Source of the DNA: Thiomonas sp. X19
Lineage (GTDB): Bacteria > Pseudomonadota > Gammaproteobacteria > Burkholderiales > Burkholderiaceae_C
DNA length: 64,000 bases
Direction: 5' to 3'
Assembly (NCBI RefSeq): GCF_900089495.1
Contig: NZ_LT605203.1
Coordinates: 1,666,468-1,730,467, forward strand
The position numbers and the translations under genes are program-made. Below, in pieces: positions 53,501 through 63,445 of the stretch. The stretch's first letter is position 1; the number at the start of each line of letters is the position of its first letter. The notes under the pieces were generated by a model. That model was not told where the DNA came from. It did no database searches and worked only from the letters and a program-made list of their open reading frames with translations.

Positions 53501-54068
53501 CCCCATCACCATTTTGTCCACGCTGCCATCGGCCGGCATCGGCGCCTTGCTGGCGCTGATGGGCACGGGGCACAACCTCACCGTCATCGCCATCATCGGC
53601 ATCGTCCTGCTCATCGGCATCGTGCAGAAGAACGCCATCCTGATGGTGGACTTCGCCCTCGACGCCCAGCGCCACCAGGGGCTTGCGCCCGAGGCCGCCA
53701 TGCTGCAAGCCGCGCGCCTGCGCTTGCGCCCGATTTTGATGACGACGTTCGCCGCGCTGTTCGGCGCCGTGCCGCTGGTGGTGGGCGGCGGCATGGGCGC
53801 CGAGCTGCGCCAGCCGCTGGGCATCACCATGGTGGGCGGGCTGCTGCTGTCGCAGCTGCTCACGCTGTTCACCACGCCCGTCATTTATCTCGCCTTCGAC
53901 CGCCTGGCCACGCGCGCCGCGGCATGGCGGACGCGCACCTTCGGTTCCGGTCCGGGGGGCGGGCGGAACCTCCCTCTCCCAGCCGCCCCCACAGGTGGGG
54001 GCGGCGCCGCGCGATCTTCAGGCGTGCCCCCGCCGACATCCTCCACGGACGGGGAGGGGAAGCCGTGA
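50592..54068 (+). CDS. mdtB: RND multidrug efflux permease MdtB, with repeat-derived insertions
   Basis: A 1158-residue proton-driven RND pump subunit, about 118 residues longer than E. coli MdtB. The normal protein starts at about residue 65 ([15 protein letters not shown]) and includes [20 protein letters not shown] and [17 protein letters not shown], with 12 membrane helices and two large periplasmic loops. Three extra segments come from G+C-rich palindromes: residues about 12-57, about 820-857 in the second periplasmic loop, and the tail from about 1117. Residues 2-65 contain no Met, Val, Leu or Ile, so no alternative start can bypass the first. The stop overlaps mdtC by 4 bp. Confidence 0.93.
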   Translation: MSGQQTDDSPPQPSSQAGREPTPPTQRGEGGEGHPEASRSAAFTSPTGGGGREGGAGADRPSPSRLFILRPIATTLLMIAVLVAGFVGYKLLPQAALPEVDYPTIQVTTLYPGASPNVMTSSVTAPLEQQFGQMPGLAQMWSVSSGGASVITLRFDLSLSLDVAEQEVQAAINAAGSLLPTDLPQPPIYAKVNPADAPVITLGLTSDSLPLTTLYDLADTRLSQKLSQVSGVGLVTLSGGHKPAVRVTVNAQALAALGLSLDSIRTAITGANVNSPKGSISGSRQSFTIDANDQLQSPEQYRQMIIAYNNGAPVRLGDVATIDTGPENAWQAALVNGKPGIVINVQRQPGANVIAVVDSIQQLLPSLQQQLPAAARLSVLSDRTVTIRAAISDVKFELLLAVALVVLVIFVFLRSARATFIPATAVPLALVGTFGAMYLFGFSINTLTLMALTIATGFVVDDAIVMIENISRYIEAGEPPLQAALKGAAQIGFTIISLTFSLIAVLIPLLFMGDVVGRLFREFAITLAVAIVISAAVSLTFTPMLSARLLRHVPEHEQGRLFRATGHAFERLTEGYTRALGWVLRHQPLVLLAALATLVLTVFLYIAIPKGFFPVQDTGLIQATTVAPQDVSFAAMSQRQQTLVDALLQDPAVASVSSVVGIDGTNTTMNTGRLLISLKPLSARVLRVQPVISRLDARAAKVEGIRAFLQPVQDLTIDDIASRYPYQFSLSATSQAELSSANAALMAKLKTLPQLAGVTSDLQDQGLQAYVDVDRSAASRLGITMSAVDSALYSAFGQRLVSTIFTQSAQYRVVLGVSTTGGGAQNPHASTASPSLLSEGVPAALGRPGGGGGLAAFDNIYLASSSGRPVPLSAIAHVEQRATPLAVDHLGQFPAALISFQLAPGASLGAAVDAIQQVAADAALPPSVVIAFQGAASAFQAALSNQLWLLLAAVATMYIVLGVLYESYIHPITILSTLPSAGIGALLALMGTGHNLTVIAIIGIVLLIGIVQKNAILMVDFALDAQRHQGLAPEAAMLQAARLRLRPILMTTFAALFGAVPLVVGGGMGAELRQPLGITMVGGLLLSQLLTLFTTPVIYLAFDRLATRAAAWRTRTFGSGPGGGRNLPLPAAPTGGGGAARSSGVPPPTSSTDGEGKP
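50627..50756 (+). repeat. Palindromic repeat family 1, copy translated as the MdtB N-terminus
   Basis: It has a CGGGGAGGG/CCCCTCCC palindrome at 50641-50664. A 38-bp segment at 50684-50721 is the exact reverse complement of 48783-48820. A CCTCCCCC/GGGGGAGG hairpin follows at about 50722-50742. The peptide is rich in Gly, Pro, Ser and Arg. Confidence 0.85.
53050..53165 (+). repeat. G+C-rich insertion in the second periplasmic loop of MdtB
   Basis: It encodes a Gly/Pro/Ser-rich segment between YRVVLGVS and [18 protein letters not shown], where E. coli MdtB has a short acidic turn. The end, GCCTTGGGGCGGCCCGGCGG, resembles the end of the mdtA insertion (GCCTGGGGCGCCCCGGCAC) and the tail of repeat family 2. 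Confidence 0.6.
53964..54062 (+). repeat. Palindromic repeat family 1-like copy at the MdtB C-terminus
   Basis: The block includes CGCCCCCAC-AG-GTGGGGGCG (about 53983-54003) and ends in GACGGGGAGGGGAAG just before the mdtC start. It is translated as a Pro/Gly/Ser/Thr-rich tail. It also forms the ribosome-binding context of mdtC, GGGGAGGGGAAG, 4-15 bases before the GTG start. Confidence 0.6.
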
Positions 54069-57000
54069 ATCTTTCCGCCCCCTTCATTCGTCGCCCGGTG
54101 GGCACCACGTTGCTGGCGCTGGCGGTGCTGCTGGCGGGCGTCATGGCCTTTCGCCTGCTGCCGGTGGCGCCGCTGCCGCAGGTGGATTTTCCGACCATCA
54201 CGGTGCAGGCCAATATGGCCGGCGCCAGCCCGGCGGTGATGGCCGCCACGGTGGCCACGCCGCTGGAGCGCAGCCTGGGGACGATTGCCGGCATTTCGCA
54301 AATGACCTCCAGCAGCACGCAGGGGTCCAGCCGCATCATTCTTCAGTTCGATCTGAGCAAGGACATCAACAGCGCCGCGCGCCAGGTGCAGGCCGCCATC
54401 AACGCCGCGCGGCCGCTGCTGCCCACGGGGCTCACCGGCAACCCGACCTACCGCAAGGTGAACCCGGCGGATGCGCCGATCATGATCCTCGCGCTCACCT
54501 CCAAGAGCCTGACGCGCGGGCAGATGTACGACGCCGCCTCCACCATCCTGGCGCAGAAGATCTCGCAGGTCGCCGGCATCGGCTCGGTCACCGTGGGCGG
54601 CTCCGCGCTGCCGGCGGTGCGGGTGGAACTGGACCTGCCGCGCATCAACGGCATGGGCCTGGGGCTGGAGCAGATTCGCCAGGCCATCGCCAGCGCCAAT
54701 GTGGACACGCCGAAAGGCGCGGTGGACAGCGCGGACCGCCGCTGGCAGGTGGGCGCCAACGACCAGATGACCACGCCGGCGCAGTACCGGCGCATCGTCG
54801 TGGGCTACAAGAACGGCGCGCCCATCCGGCTGGATGAAGTGGCGCAGGTCCGGGAAGGGCTGCAGAACGACCAGCACATGGGCCTGGCGAACGGCGAGCC
54901 GGCGGTGCTGCTCATCATTTTTCGCCAGCCCGGGGCCAACATCATCAGCGCCGTGGAAGGCGTGAAGGCGGCGCTGCCGCAGCTCGAAGCCTCCATTCCG
55001 GCAGGCATCGACGTGCGCATCATGTCCGACCGTACCTCCACCATCCGCGCCTCGCTGCAAGAGGTGGAGAACACCCTGCTGCTCGCCGTCATGCTGGTCA
55101 TCGGCGTGGTCTGGCTGTTCCTGCGCGACTGGCGCGCCACCCTCATTCCGGCACTGGCCGTGCCGCTGTCGCTGGTGGGTACCTTCGCCGCCATGTGGCT
55201 GCTGGGCTACAGCCTCGACAACCTGTCGCTGATGGCGCTGATCGTCGCCACCGGCTTCGTCGTGGACGACGCCATCGTCGTGCTCGAAAACATCATGCGC
55301 CATGTCGAGGCCGGCATGGCGCCGCTGGACGCGGCGCTCAAGGGTGCGCGCGAAGTGGGCTTCACCGTGCTGTCCATGAGCCTGTCGCTGGTGGCCGTGT
55401 TCCTGCCGGTGCTGTTCATGGGCGGCATCGTCGGCCGGCTGTTCCACGAGTTCGCCGTCACGCTGTCGGTGGCCATCGGCATTTCGCTGCTGGTCTCCCT
55501 CACCGTCACGCCCATGCTCGCGTCGCGCTGGCTGCGCGCGAAACCCCTCCCCGCCCCAACCCTCCCCATCAGTGGGGAGGGAGTGACTTCACCTCCCCCA
55601 CCCGTGGGGGAGGCCGGGAGGGGGAGTGTTGCCCGCGTGTCGCGTCTGGAGCGCGTGTGGAACGCCATTCACGGCGGCTACGCCCGCAGCCTGCGCGGGG
55701 CGCTGGCGCATCCCACGCTCATGCTGCTGCTGTTCTTCGCCACCATCGGTCTGAGCGTGTATCTCTACGCCATCGTCCCCAAGGGTTTTTTCCCGACGCA
55801 GGACACCGGCTTGTTGGTCGGTTCGGTGCAGGCCGATCAGTCCATTTCCTTTCAGGGCATGAGCAAGAAGCTGGAGCAGATCGTCGCCATCGTGCGCAAG
55901 AACGAAGGCGTGCAGAACGTGCTGGCGTTCACCGGCGGGAGCACCGCCAACAGCGGCTTCATGTTCATGCAGCTCAAGCCGCTGGACCAGCGCCGGGGGG
56001 TGCAGACCATCATCGCGCAATTGCGCAAGGCGCTCTCGAGCGTGCCGGGGGCGCAGACCTTCATGTTTCCGGTGCAGGACATTCGCGCCGGCGGCCGGCC
56101 CTCGGCGGCGCTGTACGAGTACACCCTGCAGGCCTCCGACCTGGACACCCTGCGCACCTGGGAGCCCAAGGTGCTGGCGGCGTTCAAGCGCATTCCCGGC
56201 ATGAACGATGTCAACACCGACCAGCAGGCCAGCGGCCTGCAGCTCTCCCTGGTGCTCGACCGCGCGGCCGCGGCGCGCTACGGCATTTCCATAGCCACCA
56301 TCGACCAGACCCTGAACGACGCCTTCGGCCAGCGCCTGGTCTCCACCATCTACGCCCCGCTCAACCAGTACCGCGTGGTGATGGAGGCGGCGCAGCAGTA
56401 CCAGCAAAGCGCCTCGGCGCTGCAAGATCTTTTCCTGGTGGGCAGCAAGGGCCAGCGCGTGCCGCTCGCGGCCCTGGCGCATTACGAGCTGACGAACACT
56501 CCGCTGGCGGTGAACCACCAGGGGCTGTTCGTCTCGGCCACCCTTTCCTTCAATCTCGACAAGGGCATTGCACTCGGGCAGATGCAGGGCAAGATCGACC
56601 AGGCCATGGCCGAGATCGGCCTGCCGTCCGAGGTTCACGGCGGGTTCCAGGGCACCGCCAAGCTGTTCTCCGACACGCTGAAAAACCAGCCGCTGTTCAT
56701 CATGGCGGCCATCTTCGCCATCTACATCGTGCTCGGCATCCTGTACGAAAGCACGCTGCACCCGCTCACCATTCTCTCCACCCTGCCCCCCGCGGGCGTG
56801 GGCGCGGTGCTGGCGCTTTTGATCACCCACACCGAGTTTTCCATCATCGCCCTGATCGGCGTGTTCCTGCTCATCGGCATCGTCAAAAAGAACGCCATCC
56901 TGATGGTGGACTTCGCCCTGCAGGCCGAGCGCGAGCATGGCGCCGGACCGCGCGACGCCATCTTCCAGGCTGCCACCCTGCGCCTGCGCCCCATCCTCAT

Positions 57001-57232
57001 GACCACGCTGGCGGCGCTGTTCACCGCGCTGCCGCTGGCCTTCATCAGCGGCAACGGCGCCGAGCTGCGCCAGCCGCTGGGCATCTCCATCGCCGGCGGG
57101 CTCGTCGTCAGCCAGGCGCTGACGCTCTACACCACCCCGGTCATCTACCTCGAACTCGACCGCCTGCGGCAATGGACCCTGCGCAAATTCGGCCGCAGCG
57201 GCAATCCGGTTCCGCTCGACACTCCGGCCTGA
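54065..57232 (+). CDS. mdtC: RND multidrug efflux permease MdtC, with repeat-derived cytoplasmic insertion
   Basis: A 1055-residue RND pump subunit that forms a hetero-trimer with MdtB. Landmarks are [60 protein letters not shown] and [20 protein letters not shown]. Residues about 494-521 ([20 protein letters not shown] and on) are a palindromic repeat inserted in the cytoplasmic loop between helices 6 and 7, just after [11 protein letters not shown]. The start is GTG 54065, which overlaps the mdtB stop. Confidence 0.94.
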   Translation: MNLSAPFIRRPVGTTLLALAVLLAGVMAFRLLPVAPLPQVDFPTITVQANMAGASPAVMAATVATPLERSLGTIAGISQMTSSSTQGSSRIILQFDLSKDINSAARQVQAAINAARPLLPTGLTGNPTYRKVNPADAPIMILALTSKSLTRGQMYDAASTILAQKISQVAGIGSVTVGGSALPAVRVELDLPRINGMGLGLEQIRQAIASANVDTPKGAVDSADRRWQVGANDQMTTPAQYRRIVVGYKNGAPIRLDEVAQVREGLQNDQHMGLANGEPAVLLIIFRQPGANIISAVEGVKAALPQLEASIPAGIDVRIMSDRTSTIRASLQEVENTLLLAVMLVIGVVWLFLRDWRATLIPALAVPLSLVGTFAAMWLLGYSLDNLSLMALIVATGFVVDDAIVVLENIMRHVEAGMAPLDAALKGAREVGFTVLSMSLSLVAVFLPVLFMGGIVGRLFHEFAVTLSVAIGISLLVSLTVTPMLASRWLRAKPLPAPTLPISGEGVTSPPPPVGEAGRGSVARVSRLERVWNAIHGGYARSLRGALAHPTLMLLLFFATIGLSVYLYAIVPKGFFPTQDTGLLVGSVQADQSISFQGMSKKLEQIVAIVRKNEGVQNVLAFTGGSTANSGFMFMQLKPLDQRRGVQTIIAQLRKALSSVPGAQTFMFPVQDIRAGGRPSAALYEYTLQASDLDTLRTWEPKVLAAFKRIPGMNDVNTDQQASGLQLSLVLDRAAAARYGISIATIDQTLNDAFGQRLVSTIYAPLNQYRVVMEAAQQYQQSASALQDLFLVGSKGQRVPLAALAHYELTNTPLAVNHQGLFVSATLSFNLDKGIALGQMQGKIDQAMAEIGLPSEVHGGFQGTAKLFSDTLKNQPLFIMAAIFAIYIVLGILYESTLHPLTILSTLPPAGVGAVLALLITHTEFSIIALIGVFLLIGIVKKNAILMVDFALQAEREHGAGPRDAIFQAATLRLRPILMTTLAALFTALPLAFISGNGAELRQPLGISIAGGLVVSQALTLYTTPVIYLELDRLRQWTLRKFGRSGNPVPLDTPA
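55545..55626 (+). repeat. Palindromic repeat family 1, copy translated inside MdtC
   Basis: Two hairpins in tandem: CCCTCCCC (55560-55567) with GGGGAGGG (55574-55581), and CCTCCCCCA (55592-55600) with TGGGGGAGG (55605-55613). The segment keeps the frame and lies in a cytoplasmic loop where an insertion should be tolerated. Confidence 0.85.
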
Positions 57233-57237
57233 ACACC

Positions 57238-58701
57238 ATGACCCCAAACCCATCGCCTCGAATCTTGATCATGGCTTCGCTGGCGCTGCTGCTCGGCGCT
57301 TGCGCCGCGCAGCCACCCGAGCCGCCGCTCAAGGTGGCGCTGCCGCTCGACTATGCCCATGCCGGCCAGGGCTGGACGCCGCTGCAAAGCGCCGCCGCGA
57401 TGCCCGCCGGGCCCTGGTGGAGCGTGTTCGACGACCCGGTGCTGAGCGGTCTGGAAGGCCGGGTGGCGCAACACAACCAGACTCTGGCCGCGCAACTCGC
57501 CGCCTACGAGCAGGCCGAGGCGGCCATTGCCCAGGCCCAGGCGGCGTACTACCCGACGCTGTCGGCGGGCGCTTCGGCGACGCGTTCCAAATCAGCCTCG
57601 GCCAGCACCAGCGTGGCGCAGCCAGGGCGCATTTTCAACAGCGTCAGCACCTCGGTCAGCGCCAGCTGGGCGCCCGACCTGTGGGGCAAGGTGCGCCTGC
57701 AGGTGCGGGCTGGCGAGGCCAGCGCCGCGGCCAGCGCCGCCACCCTGCGATTCACCCAGCTCAGCCTGCAAGGCACGCTGGCGCAGAGCTATTTGCAACT
57801 GCGCACGGTGGATGCGCAAGTGCTCCTGGCGCAAGACACGGTGGCGGCCTACGCGCGTGCCTTGCAACTCACCGAGAACCGCTACAAGGCCGGGGTCGAT
57901 ACCGCCGCCGGCGTGGCCCAGGCCCGCACCCAGTTGCTGCAGGCGCAGACCAGCGCCACCGATCTGGGCGTGACCCGGGTGCAGTTGCAAAACGCCATTG
58001 CCGTGCTGGTGGGCCAGGCCCCCGGCGACTTCACACTGCCGGCGGTGAACGCACTGCCCACGGTGCCTGCCATACCGCCCGGCATTCCCGTGCAGTTGCT
58101 GCAGCGCCGGCCCGACCTGGCCGCCGCCGCCGCGCAGGTGCAGGCGGCCAATGCGCAGATCGGCGTGGCCCAAACCGCCTGGCTGCCCAACCTCACGCTG
58201 TCGGCGCAGGGCGGGAGCCAGGCCACGCGCATTGCCGAGTTGTTCACCGCGCCTTCGCTGTTCTGGTCCATCGGCCCCAGCCTCGCCGCCACCTTGTTCG
58301 ACGGCGGTCTGCGCCGCGCCCAGGTCGAGTCCAGCAAGGCCGCCTACCGCCAGACCGTGGCCAACTACCGGCAAGACGTGCTCACCGCCCTGCAGCAGGT
58401 GCAGGACAACCTCGCCGCCCAGTCCATCCTGGCGCAAGAGGCGCAGCAGCAGGCCGCCGTGGTGCAGGCCGCCGAGGTGTCGTTGCGCCTGGCCGAAAAC
58501 CAGTACAAGGCCGGCATCGCGCCCTACCTCAACGTCATCACCGCGCAGACCACCGCCACCAGCGCACGCAACGCTGAACTCACCCTGCTGAACCGCCGCT
58601 ACGCCGCCAGCGTGGCGCTGATCCAGGCACTGGGCGGCGGCTGGGGCGAGACGGGCCAAACCGCCATCGGCCCGCTGCCGGCTTCCGCTGCGGGGGATTG
58701 A
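57238..58701 (+). CDS. OprM/NodT-family outer-membrane efflux lipoprotein
   Basis: A 487-residue TolC-like channel. A signal peptide ends at LLLGAC (Cys21), which would be lipidated. Two outer-membrane-efflux repeats follow, with paired long helices (LEGRVAQHNQTLAAQLAAYE and later TAAGVAQARTQLLQAQTSAT) and QLLQRRPDLAAAAAQVQAAN, a NodT-family mark. It starts 5 bp after mdtC and completes the tripartite pump. Confidence 0.94.
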   Translation: MTPNPSPRILIMASLALLLGACAAQPPEPPLKVALPLDYAHAGQGWTPLQSAAAMPAGPWWSVFDDPVLSGLEGRVAQHNQTLAAQLAAYEQAEAAIAQAQAAYYPTLSAGASATRSKSASASTSVAQPGRIFNSVSTSVSASWAPDLWGKVRLQVRAGEASAAASAATLRFTQLSLQGTLAQSYLQLRTVDAQVLLAQDTVAAYARALQLTENRYKAGVDTAAGVAQARTQLLQAQTSATDLGVTRVQLQNAIAVLVGQAPGDFTLPAVNALPTVPAIPPGIPVQLLQRRPDLAAAAAQVQAANAQIGVAQTAWLPNLTLSAQGGSQATRIAELFTAPSLFWSIGPSLAATLFDGGLRRAQVESSKAAYRQTVANYRQDVLTALQQVQDNLAAQSILAQEAQQQAAVVQAAEVSLRLAENQYKAGIAPYLNVITAQTTATSARNAELTLLNRRYAASVALIQALGGGWGETGQTAIGPLPASAAGD

Positions 58702-58794
58702 GCGCAGGGCAGGGCGCCAACCGCCAAAGGGCGCTGTCAGGTTTCTTGGTGATCCCGCGTCGTTCCGCGCCCGGCCAACCTAAACTGATTCGGC

Positions 58795-60270
58795 ATGGAA
58801 CTCCCCGAGCCATCCCCTCCTGCGGCTGCCGCCGCGCCGCCAGCCGCAGCCCATGCGCCCGACGGTCCGGTTCCCTTCGGCCGCTTCGTGCAGTTGTTCA
58901 CCGCGGTGATGCTGCCCATCTTTCTCGCGGCCATCGACCAGACCCTGCTGGCCACCGCCACGCCGGCCATCGCCCGCGACCTCGGCGACCTGCGCGACAG
59001 CGCCTGGATCGCCGTGGGCTATCTGCTCGCCTCCACCATCATGGCGCCGCTGTACGGACGGCTGGGCGACCGCTACGGCCGGCGCGACGCGCTGGTCGCG
59101 GCGCTCGGCCTGTTCGCCCTCGGCTCGGCCGCCTGCGCCGCAGCCCAAGGCATGTGGTGGCTGATCGCCGCGCGCATGCTGCAAGGGCTGGGCGGCGGCG
59201 GCTTGATGGTGATGAGCCAGGCCCTCATCGGCGAGGTCGTGCCGCCGCGCCAGCGCCCGCGCTTCCAGGCCTATTTCGGCGTGGTGTTCGTGCTCGCCAG
59301 CGTCACCGGCCCGGTCATGGGCGGGCTGGTGGTCAGCAGCTTCAACTGGCGCTGGCTGTTCATCGTCAACCTGCCGCTGGCGGCGATTGCCGCGTGGCGC
59401 GTGCTGCGCCTGTCCGAAAGCCCGCGCCATGCCGCCCAGGGCCAAAGCCACGACGTCCCCGGCGTGCTGCTGTTCGCCGCCATGGCCGGGCTGGCCCTGC
59501 TGTGGCTGACCCTGGCTGGCCACCGCTTCGCCTGGCTGTCCATCCCCAGCCTGGCCATGGCCGGCACGGCCCTGCTGCTGGGGGTGTTGCTGGCGCGGCG
59601 CGAGCGCGCCCAGGAGCATCCCTTCCTGCCGCTGGAACTGCTGCGCCTGCCGGCGATTGCCTGGACCGGCCTCACCGTCACGCTGTTCGCCGCCAGCATG
59701 TTCGCGCTGGTGTTCTTCCTGCCGGTGTATCTGCAACTGGGCAACCACGGCGATGCCGCGCATGCCGGGCTGCTGCTGTTGCCACTCACCGGCGGGCTGG
59801 TGCTCGGTTCCAACCTCACCGGCCGCCTGGTGGCCAAAACCGGGCGGCCCGACCAGCCGCCGCGCTATGGGCTGACGCTGGCGGCACTGGCGTTGATGCT
59901 GCTCGGGCTGCTGCCCGGCGGGAGCTGGACGGTGGGGCTGCTGGGTGTGCTCGCCGGCCTGGGTTTCGGCACCGTCACGCCCACGTCCCAGCTCGTCATC
60001 CAGACCGTGGCCGGGCGCACCCGGCTGGGTGCGGCTGCGGCCACCGTGTCGCTGGCCCGCTCCATCGGCGCCTCGGTCGGCACGGCCGTGTTCGGTGCAC
60101 TGGTGTTCGGCCTGGCGTCCAGCGCCGAGTTGCAAGCCGCGTTGCACGGCGGCAGCGAGGCGGCCACGCTGCAAGTCACGCATGCCTTCCACCTCGCCTT
60201 CATCGCCGCCGGCGTGCTCACGCTCGTCGCCGCGTGGGCGTCCACCCGCGTGCCGCGCGTGGAGTTGTGA
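58795..60270 (+). CDS. MFS multidrug exporter, DHA2 (EmrB/QacA) family
   Basis: A 491-residue 14-helix exporter. Motif A reads LYGRLGDRYGRRDALV, motif D1 is LPIFLAAIDQTLLATATPAI, and motif C appears as LASVTGPVMGGLV. The N-terminal 25 residues are a Pro/Ala-rich cytoplasmic tail. It begins 93 bp after the efflux operon on the same strand and may extend it. Its substrate is unknown. Confidence 0.92.
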   Translation: MELPEPSPPAAAAAPPAAAHAPDGPVPFGRFVQLFTAVMLPIFLAAIDQTLLATATPAIARDLGDLRDSAWIAVGYLLASTIMAPLYGRLGDRYGRRDALVAALGLFALGSAACAAAQGMWWLIAARMLQGLGGGGLMVMSQALIGEVVPPRQRPRFQAYFGVVFVLASVTGPVMGGLVVSSFNWRWLFIVNLPLAAIAAWRVLRLSESPRHAAQGQSHDVPGVLLFAAMAGLALLWLTLAGHRFAWLSIPSLAMAGTALLLGVLLARRERAQEHPFLPLELLRLPAIAWTGLTVTLFAASMFALVFFLPVYLQLGNHGDAAHAGLLLLPLTGGLVLGSNLTGRLVAKTGRPDQPPRYGLTLAALALMLLGLLPGGSWTVGLLGVLAGLGFGTVTPTSQLVIQTVAGRTRLGAAAATVSLARSIGASVGTAVFGALVFGLASSAELQAALHGGSEAATLQVTHAFHLAFIAAGVLTLVAAWASTRVPRVEL

Positions 60271-60359
60271 CCTCGGGCACCAAGCCCGGAGATCGCTCCC
60301 CGTTTCCGGGCGAGTTCGGCTGGCAGAATGGCGCGGTCATCGACCTTCCGCCTCGCGCC

Positions 60360-61262
60360 ATGCAAGACCTCTCCTCCCTCCGCGCCTTCGCCATCCCCGG
60401 CCAACTGAGCTTTCGCGCTGGCCCAGGTGGTCTGGTGTTCGCCGACATCGACAACCCCGACGGCAGCGCGAGCATCGCCCTGCAGGGCGCGCATCTCACC
60501 AGCTTTCGGCCCAAGGCCCAGCGCGAGCCGGTGGTGTGGCTGTCGGAGAAGGCACGCTTTGCGGCGGGCAAGTCCATACGCGGCGGCGTGCCGGTGTGCT
60601 GGCCGTGGTTCGGGCCGCACGCCAGCGAACCCACCTTCCCCGCGCACGGCTTCGCCCGCACCGTGCCCTGGGAGGTGGTGGACAGCGGCAGCGCCGATGG
60701 CGCCACCACCATCACCCTGCGCCTGGTGTTCAGCGACGCCACGCACGCGCAGTGGCCGCACGATACCCCGGTGGAACTGCGCATCAGCGTGGCCGATGCG
60801 CTGGACCTGGAACTCACCACCCTCAACGCCGGCGAAGCGCCCGTGCCGCTCGGCGAGGCGCTGCACAGCTATTTCCACGTTGGCGACATCGCCGAGGTCG
60901 AACTCCGAGGCCTCGACGGCTGCGCCTACCTCGACAAGACCGAAGCCTTCGCGCGCAAGCAGCAGAGCGGTCCGCTGCGCTTCGCCGCCGAGACCGATCG
61001 CGTGTATGTCGACACCCGGTCCACCTGCATGATCGACGACGCCCGCCTGCGCCGCCGCATCCACATCGCCAAGCAAGGCTCCGCCTCCACCGTGGTGTGG
61101 ACGCCTTGGGGCCAGAAGGCCGCGGCGATGGGCGACTACACCGCCGAGGGCTGGCGCAGCATGCTGTGCGTGGAATCCGCCAACGCCGCCGACAACGCGC
61201 TCACCCTGCAGCCCGGCGAGGCCCACGTCCTGGCGGTGCGCTACAGCGCCGAAGCCCTCTGA
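60360..61262 (+). CDS. D-hexose-6-phosphate mutarotase (YeaD-like)
   Basis: A 300-residue aldose-1-epimerase-type beta-sandwich. Landmarks are ALQGAHLTSFRPKAQREPVV, GGVPVCWPWFGPH, FPAHGFARTVPWEV, ALHSYFHVGDI and CVESANAADNALTLQPGEAH. His and Glu residues of the active site lie in AHGFAR and SYFHV. The enzyme interconverts anomers of glucose-6-phosphate. ATG 60360 gives the standard start; it lies 89 bp after the MFS gene. Confidence 0.9.
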   Translation: MQDLSSLRAFAIPGQLSFRAGPGGLVFADIDNPDGSASIALQGAHLTSFRPKAQREPVVWLSEKARFAAGKSIRGGVPVCWPWFGPHASEPTFPAHGFARTVPWEVVDSGSADGATTITLRLVFSDATHAQWPHDTPVELRISVADALDLELTTLNAGEAPVPLGEALHSYFHVGDIAEVELRGLDGCAYLDKTEAFARKQQSGPLRFAAETDRVYVDTRSTCMIDDARLRRRIHIAKQGSASTVVWTPWGQKAAAMGDYTAEGWRSMLCVESANAADNALTLQPGEAHVLAVRYSAEAL

Positions 61263-61293
61263 AGCGCATCTCCCAGCTCAGCGCTCACGCCCC

Positions 61294-61800
61294 ATGACCC
61301 GACGGCTGGCCGACTTTCTCATCGCTGCCCGTCACGTGCGCGACAGCGCCGGCGGGGTGGACGAGGCCTCCTACGACACTGCCCTCAACCAGGTCGACGT
61401 CGCCACCATCCGCGCCACCTTGCTCCCCTTGGGTTACCGCCAGCGGCCGCCTGCTGCGCTACGCCTACCGCACCTTCGATCACCGCTGGGTGTATTGGCA
61501 TGCACAGACCAAGCTGCTGGCCGAGAAGCGCAGCGACCTGGTGGAGCAGGTGTTCGAGGGCAACCTCTGGCTGTTCACCACCGGGCGCAGGCGCAAGGGC
61601 ATTCCCGAGCCGGCTTACCTCACCCACCTTGCCACCGGCCTCAACCTGCAAGACAGTGGCACGCGGCATTCCCATGCTGTTGCGCGCCACCTTGCTGGGC
61701 GAAACGGCGCCGCGTCCCAACCTGTCCGCCGCCGCCCGTGCCCATCTGCAGGCTCTGGAGCTGGACGCCACGCAGCCGCTTGTGCGCAAGATTAAATGGA
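61294..61800 (+). pseudogene. Fragment of a type ISP restriction-modification enzyme (C-terminal domain), frameshifted and interrupted
   Basis: Three frames in turn give one continuous homology: RLADFLIAARHVRDSAGGVD and NQVDVATIRATLLPLG; then SGRLLRYAYRTFDHRWVYWH, TKLLAEKRSDLVEQVFEGNL and PEPAYLTHLATGLNLQD; then GIPMLLRATLLGETAPRPNL. The YRxFDxRWxYW and TKLLxEKR blocks are characteristic of the target-recognition region of single-chain type ISP (helicase-methylase-nuclease) enzymes. The start is missing, there are two frameshifts (near 61440 and 61660), and an insertion sequence follows at about 61839. Confidence 0.6.
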
Positions 61801-61838
61801 GTGGCCCGTCCAGTCAAGTTAGAGCCTTGTCCAACGTG

Positions 61839-63445
61839 GAATGAGCCTGAGCGAGGCGCGTCTTTCCATCGAGGGATGAGCCTGAAGGCGGGTTCGGGTC
61901 TGAGTTTCAAGCGGGTTGATCATCCACAGGATGGTGATCAACATGGACGACACGCGACTGACCACAATCGCGCAACTCGAGCAATTTCTCAGCGCCAATG
62001 CACAAGTTGCGTTTTCACCGCACGGCGACGATGCGCAGCGCTACGCCCACATCAGTCGGGTTCTGCGGCGGCTTGACTACCCCCGACGCACCAAGTGTGA
62101 ACGCGGGGTGGTGCTGGCCTATTTGCGTCACACCAGCGGTTACAGCCGCGCGCAACTCACGCGCCTGGTGCGCCGGTGGCAGGCCAACCGCCTGGCCGCA
62201 GAGCCGCTGGTCAAGCGTTACGGCGCCCCGGCAGCCCCCTTTGCCCGCAAGTTCACGCCCGGCGATGTGACGCTGCTCGTGGAGATGGACCGCGCCCATG
62301 AGGATGTCTGCGGCCCGGCCATCGCGCACCTGCTGCAGCGGGCCTACCACGTCTATGGCGACGCGCGCTATGCCCGCCTGGCCACGCTGTCAGTCTCGCA
62401 CCTGTACAACCTGCGCAAGAGCGCTGGCTACCGCGCCCAGCGCCTGCATGTCACCAAGACCCGCCCGGTGAACAACCCCATTGGCACGCGGCGCGCACCG
62501 CAACCCCAGGGACGCGCAGGCTTTGTGCGCATCGATACCGTGCACCAGGGCGACCAGGACGGCATCAAGGGGGTGTATCACATCACCTGCGTGGATGCGG
62601 TCAGCCAATGGCAGGTGCAGGCTTGCGTGCAGGGCATCAGCGAGGCGTATCTGTTGCCCGTGCTGGCCCTGGTCATCGCCCAGTTTCCTTTCGAGATCGC
62701 AGGCTTTCATTCGGACAACGGCTCGGAATACATCAACGCCCGCGTGACCAAGATGCTGGAGAAGCTGCGGATCGAGCAGACCAAGTCCCGCTCCCGCCAC
62801 AGCAACGATAACGCGCTGGCCGAGAGCAAGAACGCCAGCGTGGTGCGCAAACACATGGGGTACAGCCACATCCCGCAGCAGTATGCCCAGAGGATCAATG
62901 CCTTCTACCAAACGGTCTTCAACCCTTGGCTCAATGGGCATCGTCCGTGCTTGTTTGCCACGGAGATCACCAGCCCCAAGGGCAAGATCGTCAAGCGCTA
63001 CGCCCACGCCGATGTGAAGACGCCCCTGGCTTGCCTGGCGCAGCTCAGTGCGCAGGGCTTGGTGCGCTTCAAGGCAGGCATCACGCTAGACGCTTTGCAG
63101 GCTCAGGCGGCTGCGCAAACCGATCTGGCCGCCGCTCAGGCCATGCAGCAGGCCAAGGCGGCGCTCTTTGCGCGGTTCAACGCGCCACGGCAACAGGCCT
63201 GACAGGGGGCCACTCTGCGCCGCGGGGAACGGATCCATCCCAACCCGCTCAGATCCAAACAGAAAAGACGGCGCGCGTGGGCAGTGCTTGCAGCAAGACT
63301 GGAGGGGGGCCTCCGGCGGCCTGGCAGGGGCCTTCCAATCAAAGGTCCAAGCCACAACCCAACCCTCTTTACACTGACCCTTTCAACTTCGATCAACCCG
63401 ACTTCAAAGAACCCAACTCAACCTGGCTTCAGGCTCATTCCTGAA
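61839..63445 (+). mobile_element. Integrase-core insertion sequence with GGRATGAGCCTGA ends (boundaries approximate)
   Basis: At the left, GGAATGAGCCTGA (61839-61851) and GGGATGAGCCTGA (61873-61885) stand in tandem. At the right, the inverse of GGAATGAGCCTGA lies at 63429-63441. Past these, both ends also share a GGGTTGATC-type inner repeat. One intact transposase gene lies inside. The doubled left end may be a transposase-binding array. Flanking target duplication was not identified. Confidence 0.7.
61943..63202 (+). CDS. Transposase with integrase (rve) catalytic core
   Basis: A 419-residue DDE transposase. An N-terminal helix-turn-helix-like part (ISRVLRRLDYPRRTKCERGV, TSGYSRAQLTRLVRRWQANR) is followed by the rve core: Asp in VRIDTVHQGDQDGIKGVYHI, Asp in GFHSDNGSEYINA and Glu in NDNALAESKNASVV. 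A C-terminal tail is Ala/Gln-rich. ATG 61943 was chosen because AGGA lies at 61928-61931; an ATG at 61931 is also possible. The IS family is not certain; IS481- or ISNCY-like. Confidence 0.88.
   Translation: MDDTRLTTIAQLEQFLSANAQVAFSPHGDDAQRYAHISRVLRRLDYPRRTKCERGVVLAYLRHTSGYSRAQLTRLVRRWQANRLAAEPLVKRYGAPAAPFARKFTPGDVTLLVEMDRAHEDVCGPAIAHLLQRAYHVYGDARYARLATLSVSHLYNLRKSAGYRAQRLHVTKTRPVNNPIGTRRAPQPQGRAGFVRIDTVHQGDQDGIKGVYHITCVDAVSQWQVQACVQGISEAYLLPVLALVIAQFPFEIAGFHSDNGSEYINARVTKMLEKLRIEQTKSRSRHSNDNALAESKNASVVRKHMGYSHIPQQYAQRINAFYQTVFNPWLNGHRPCLFATEITSPKGKIVKRYAHADVKTPLACLAQLSAQGLVRFKAGITLDALQAQAAAQTDLAAAQAMQQAKAALFARFNAPRQQA

Noticed and set aside
57300..58577. 425-codon frame inside the OprM-like gene
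   Set aside because: Shadow frame of the channel gene; composition is Arg/Gly/Ala-rich and no motif is seen.
58698..60357. Long in-frame extension upstream of the mutarotase, overlapping the MFS gene
   Set aside because: The upstream part is a shifted reading of the exporter gene, rich in Arg and Pro; the enzyme begins at ATG 60360.
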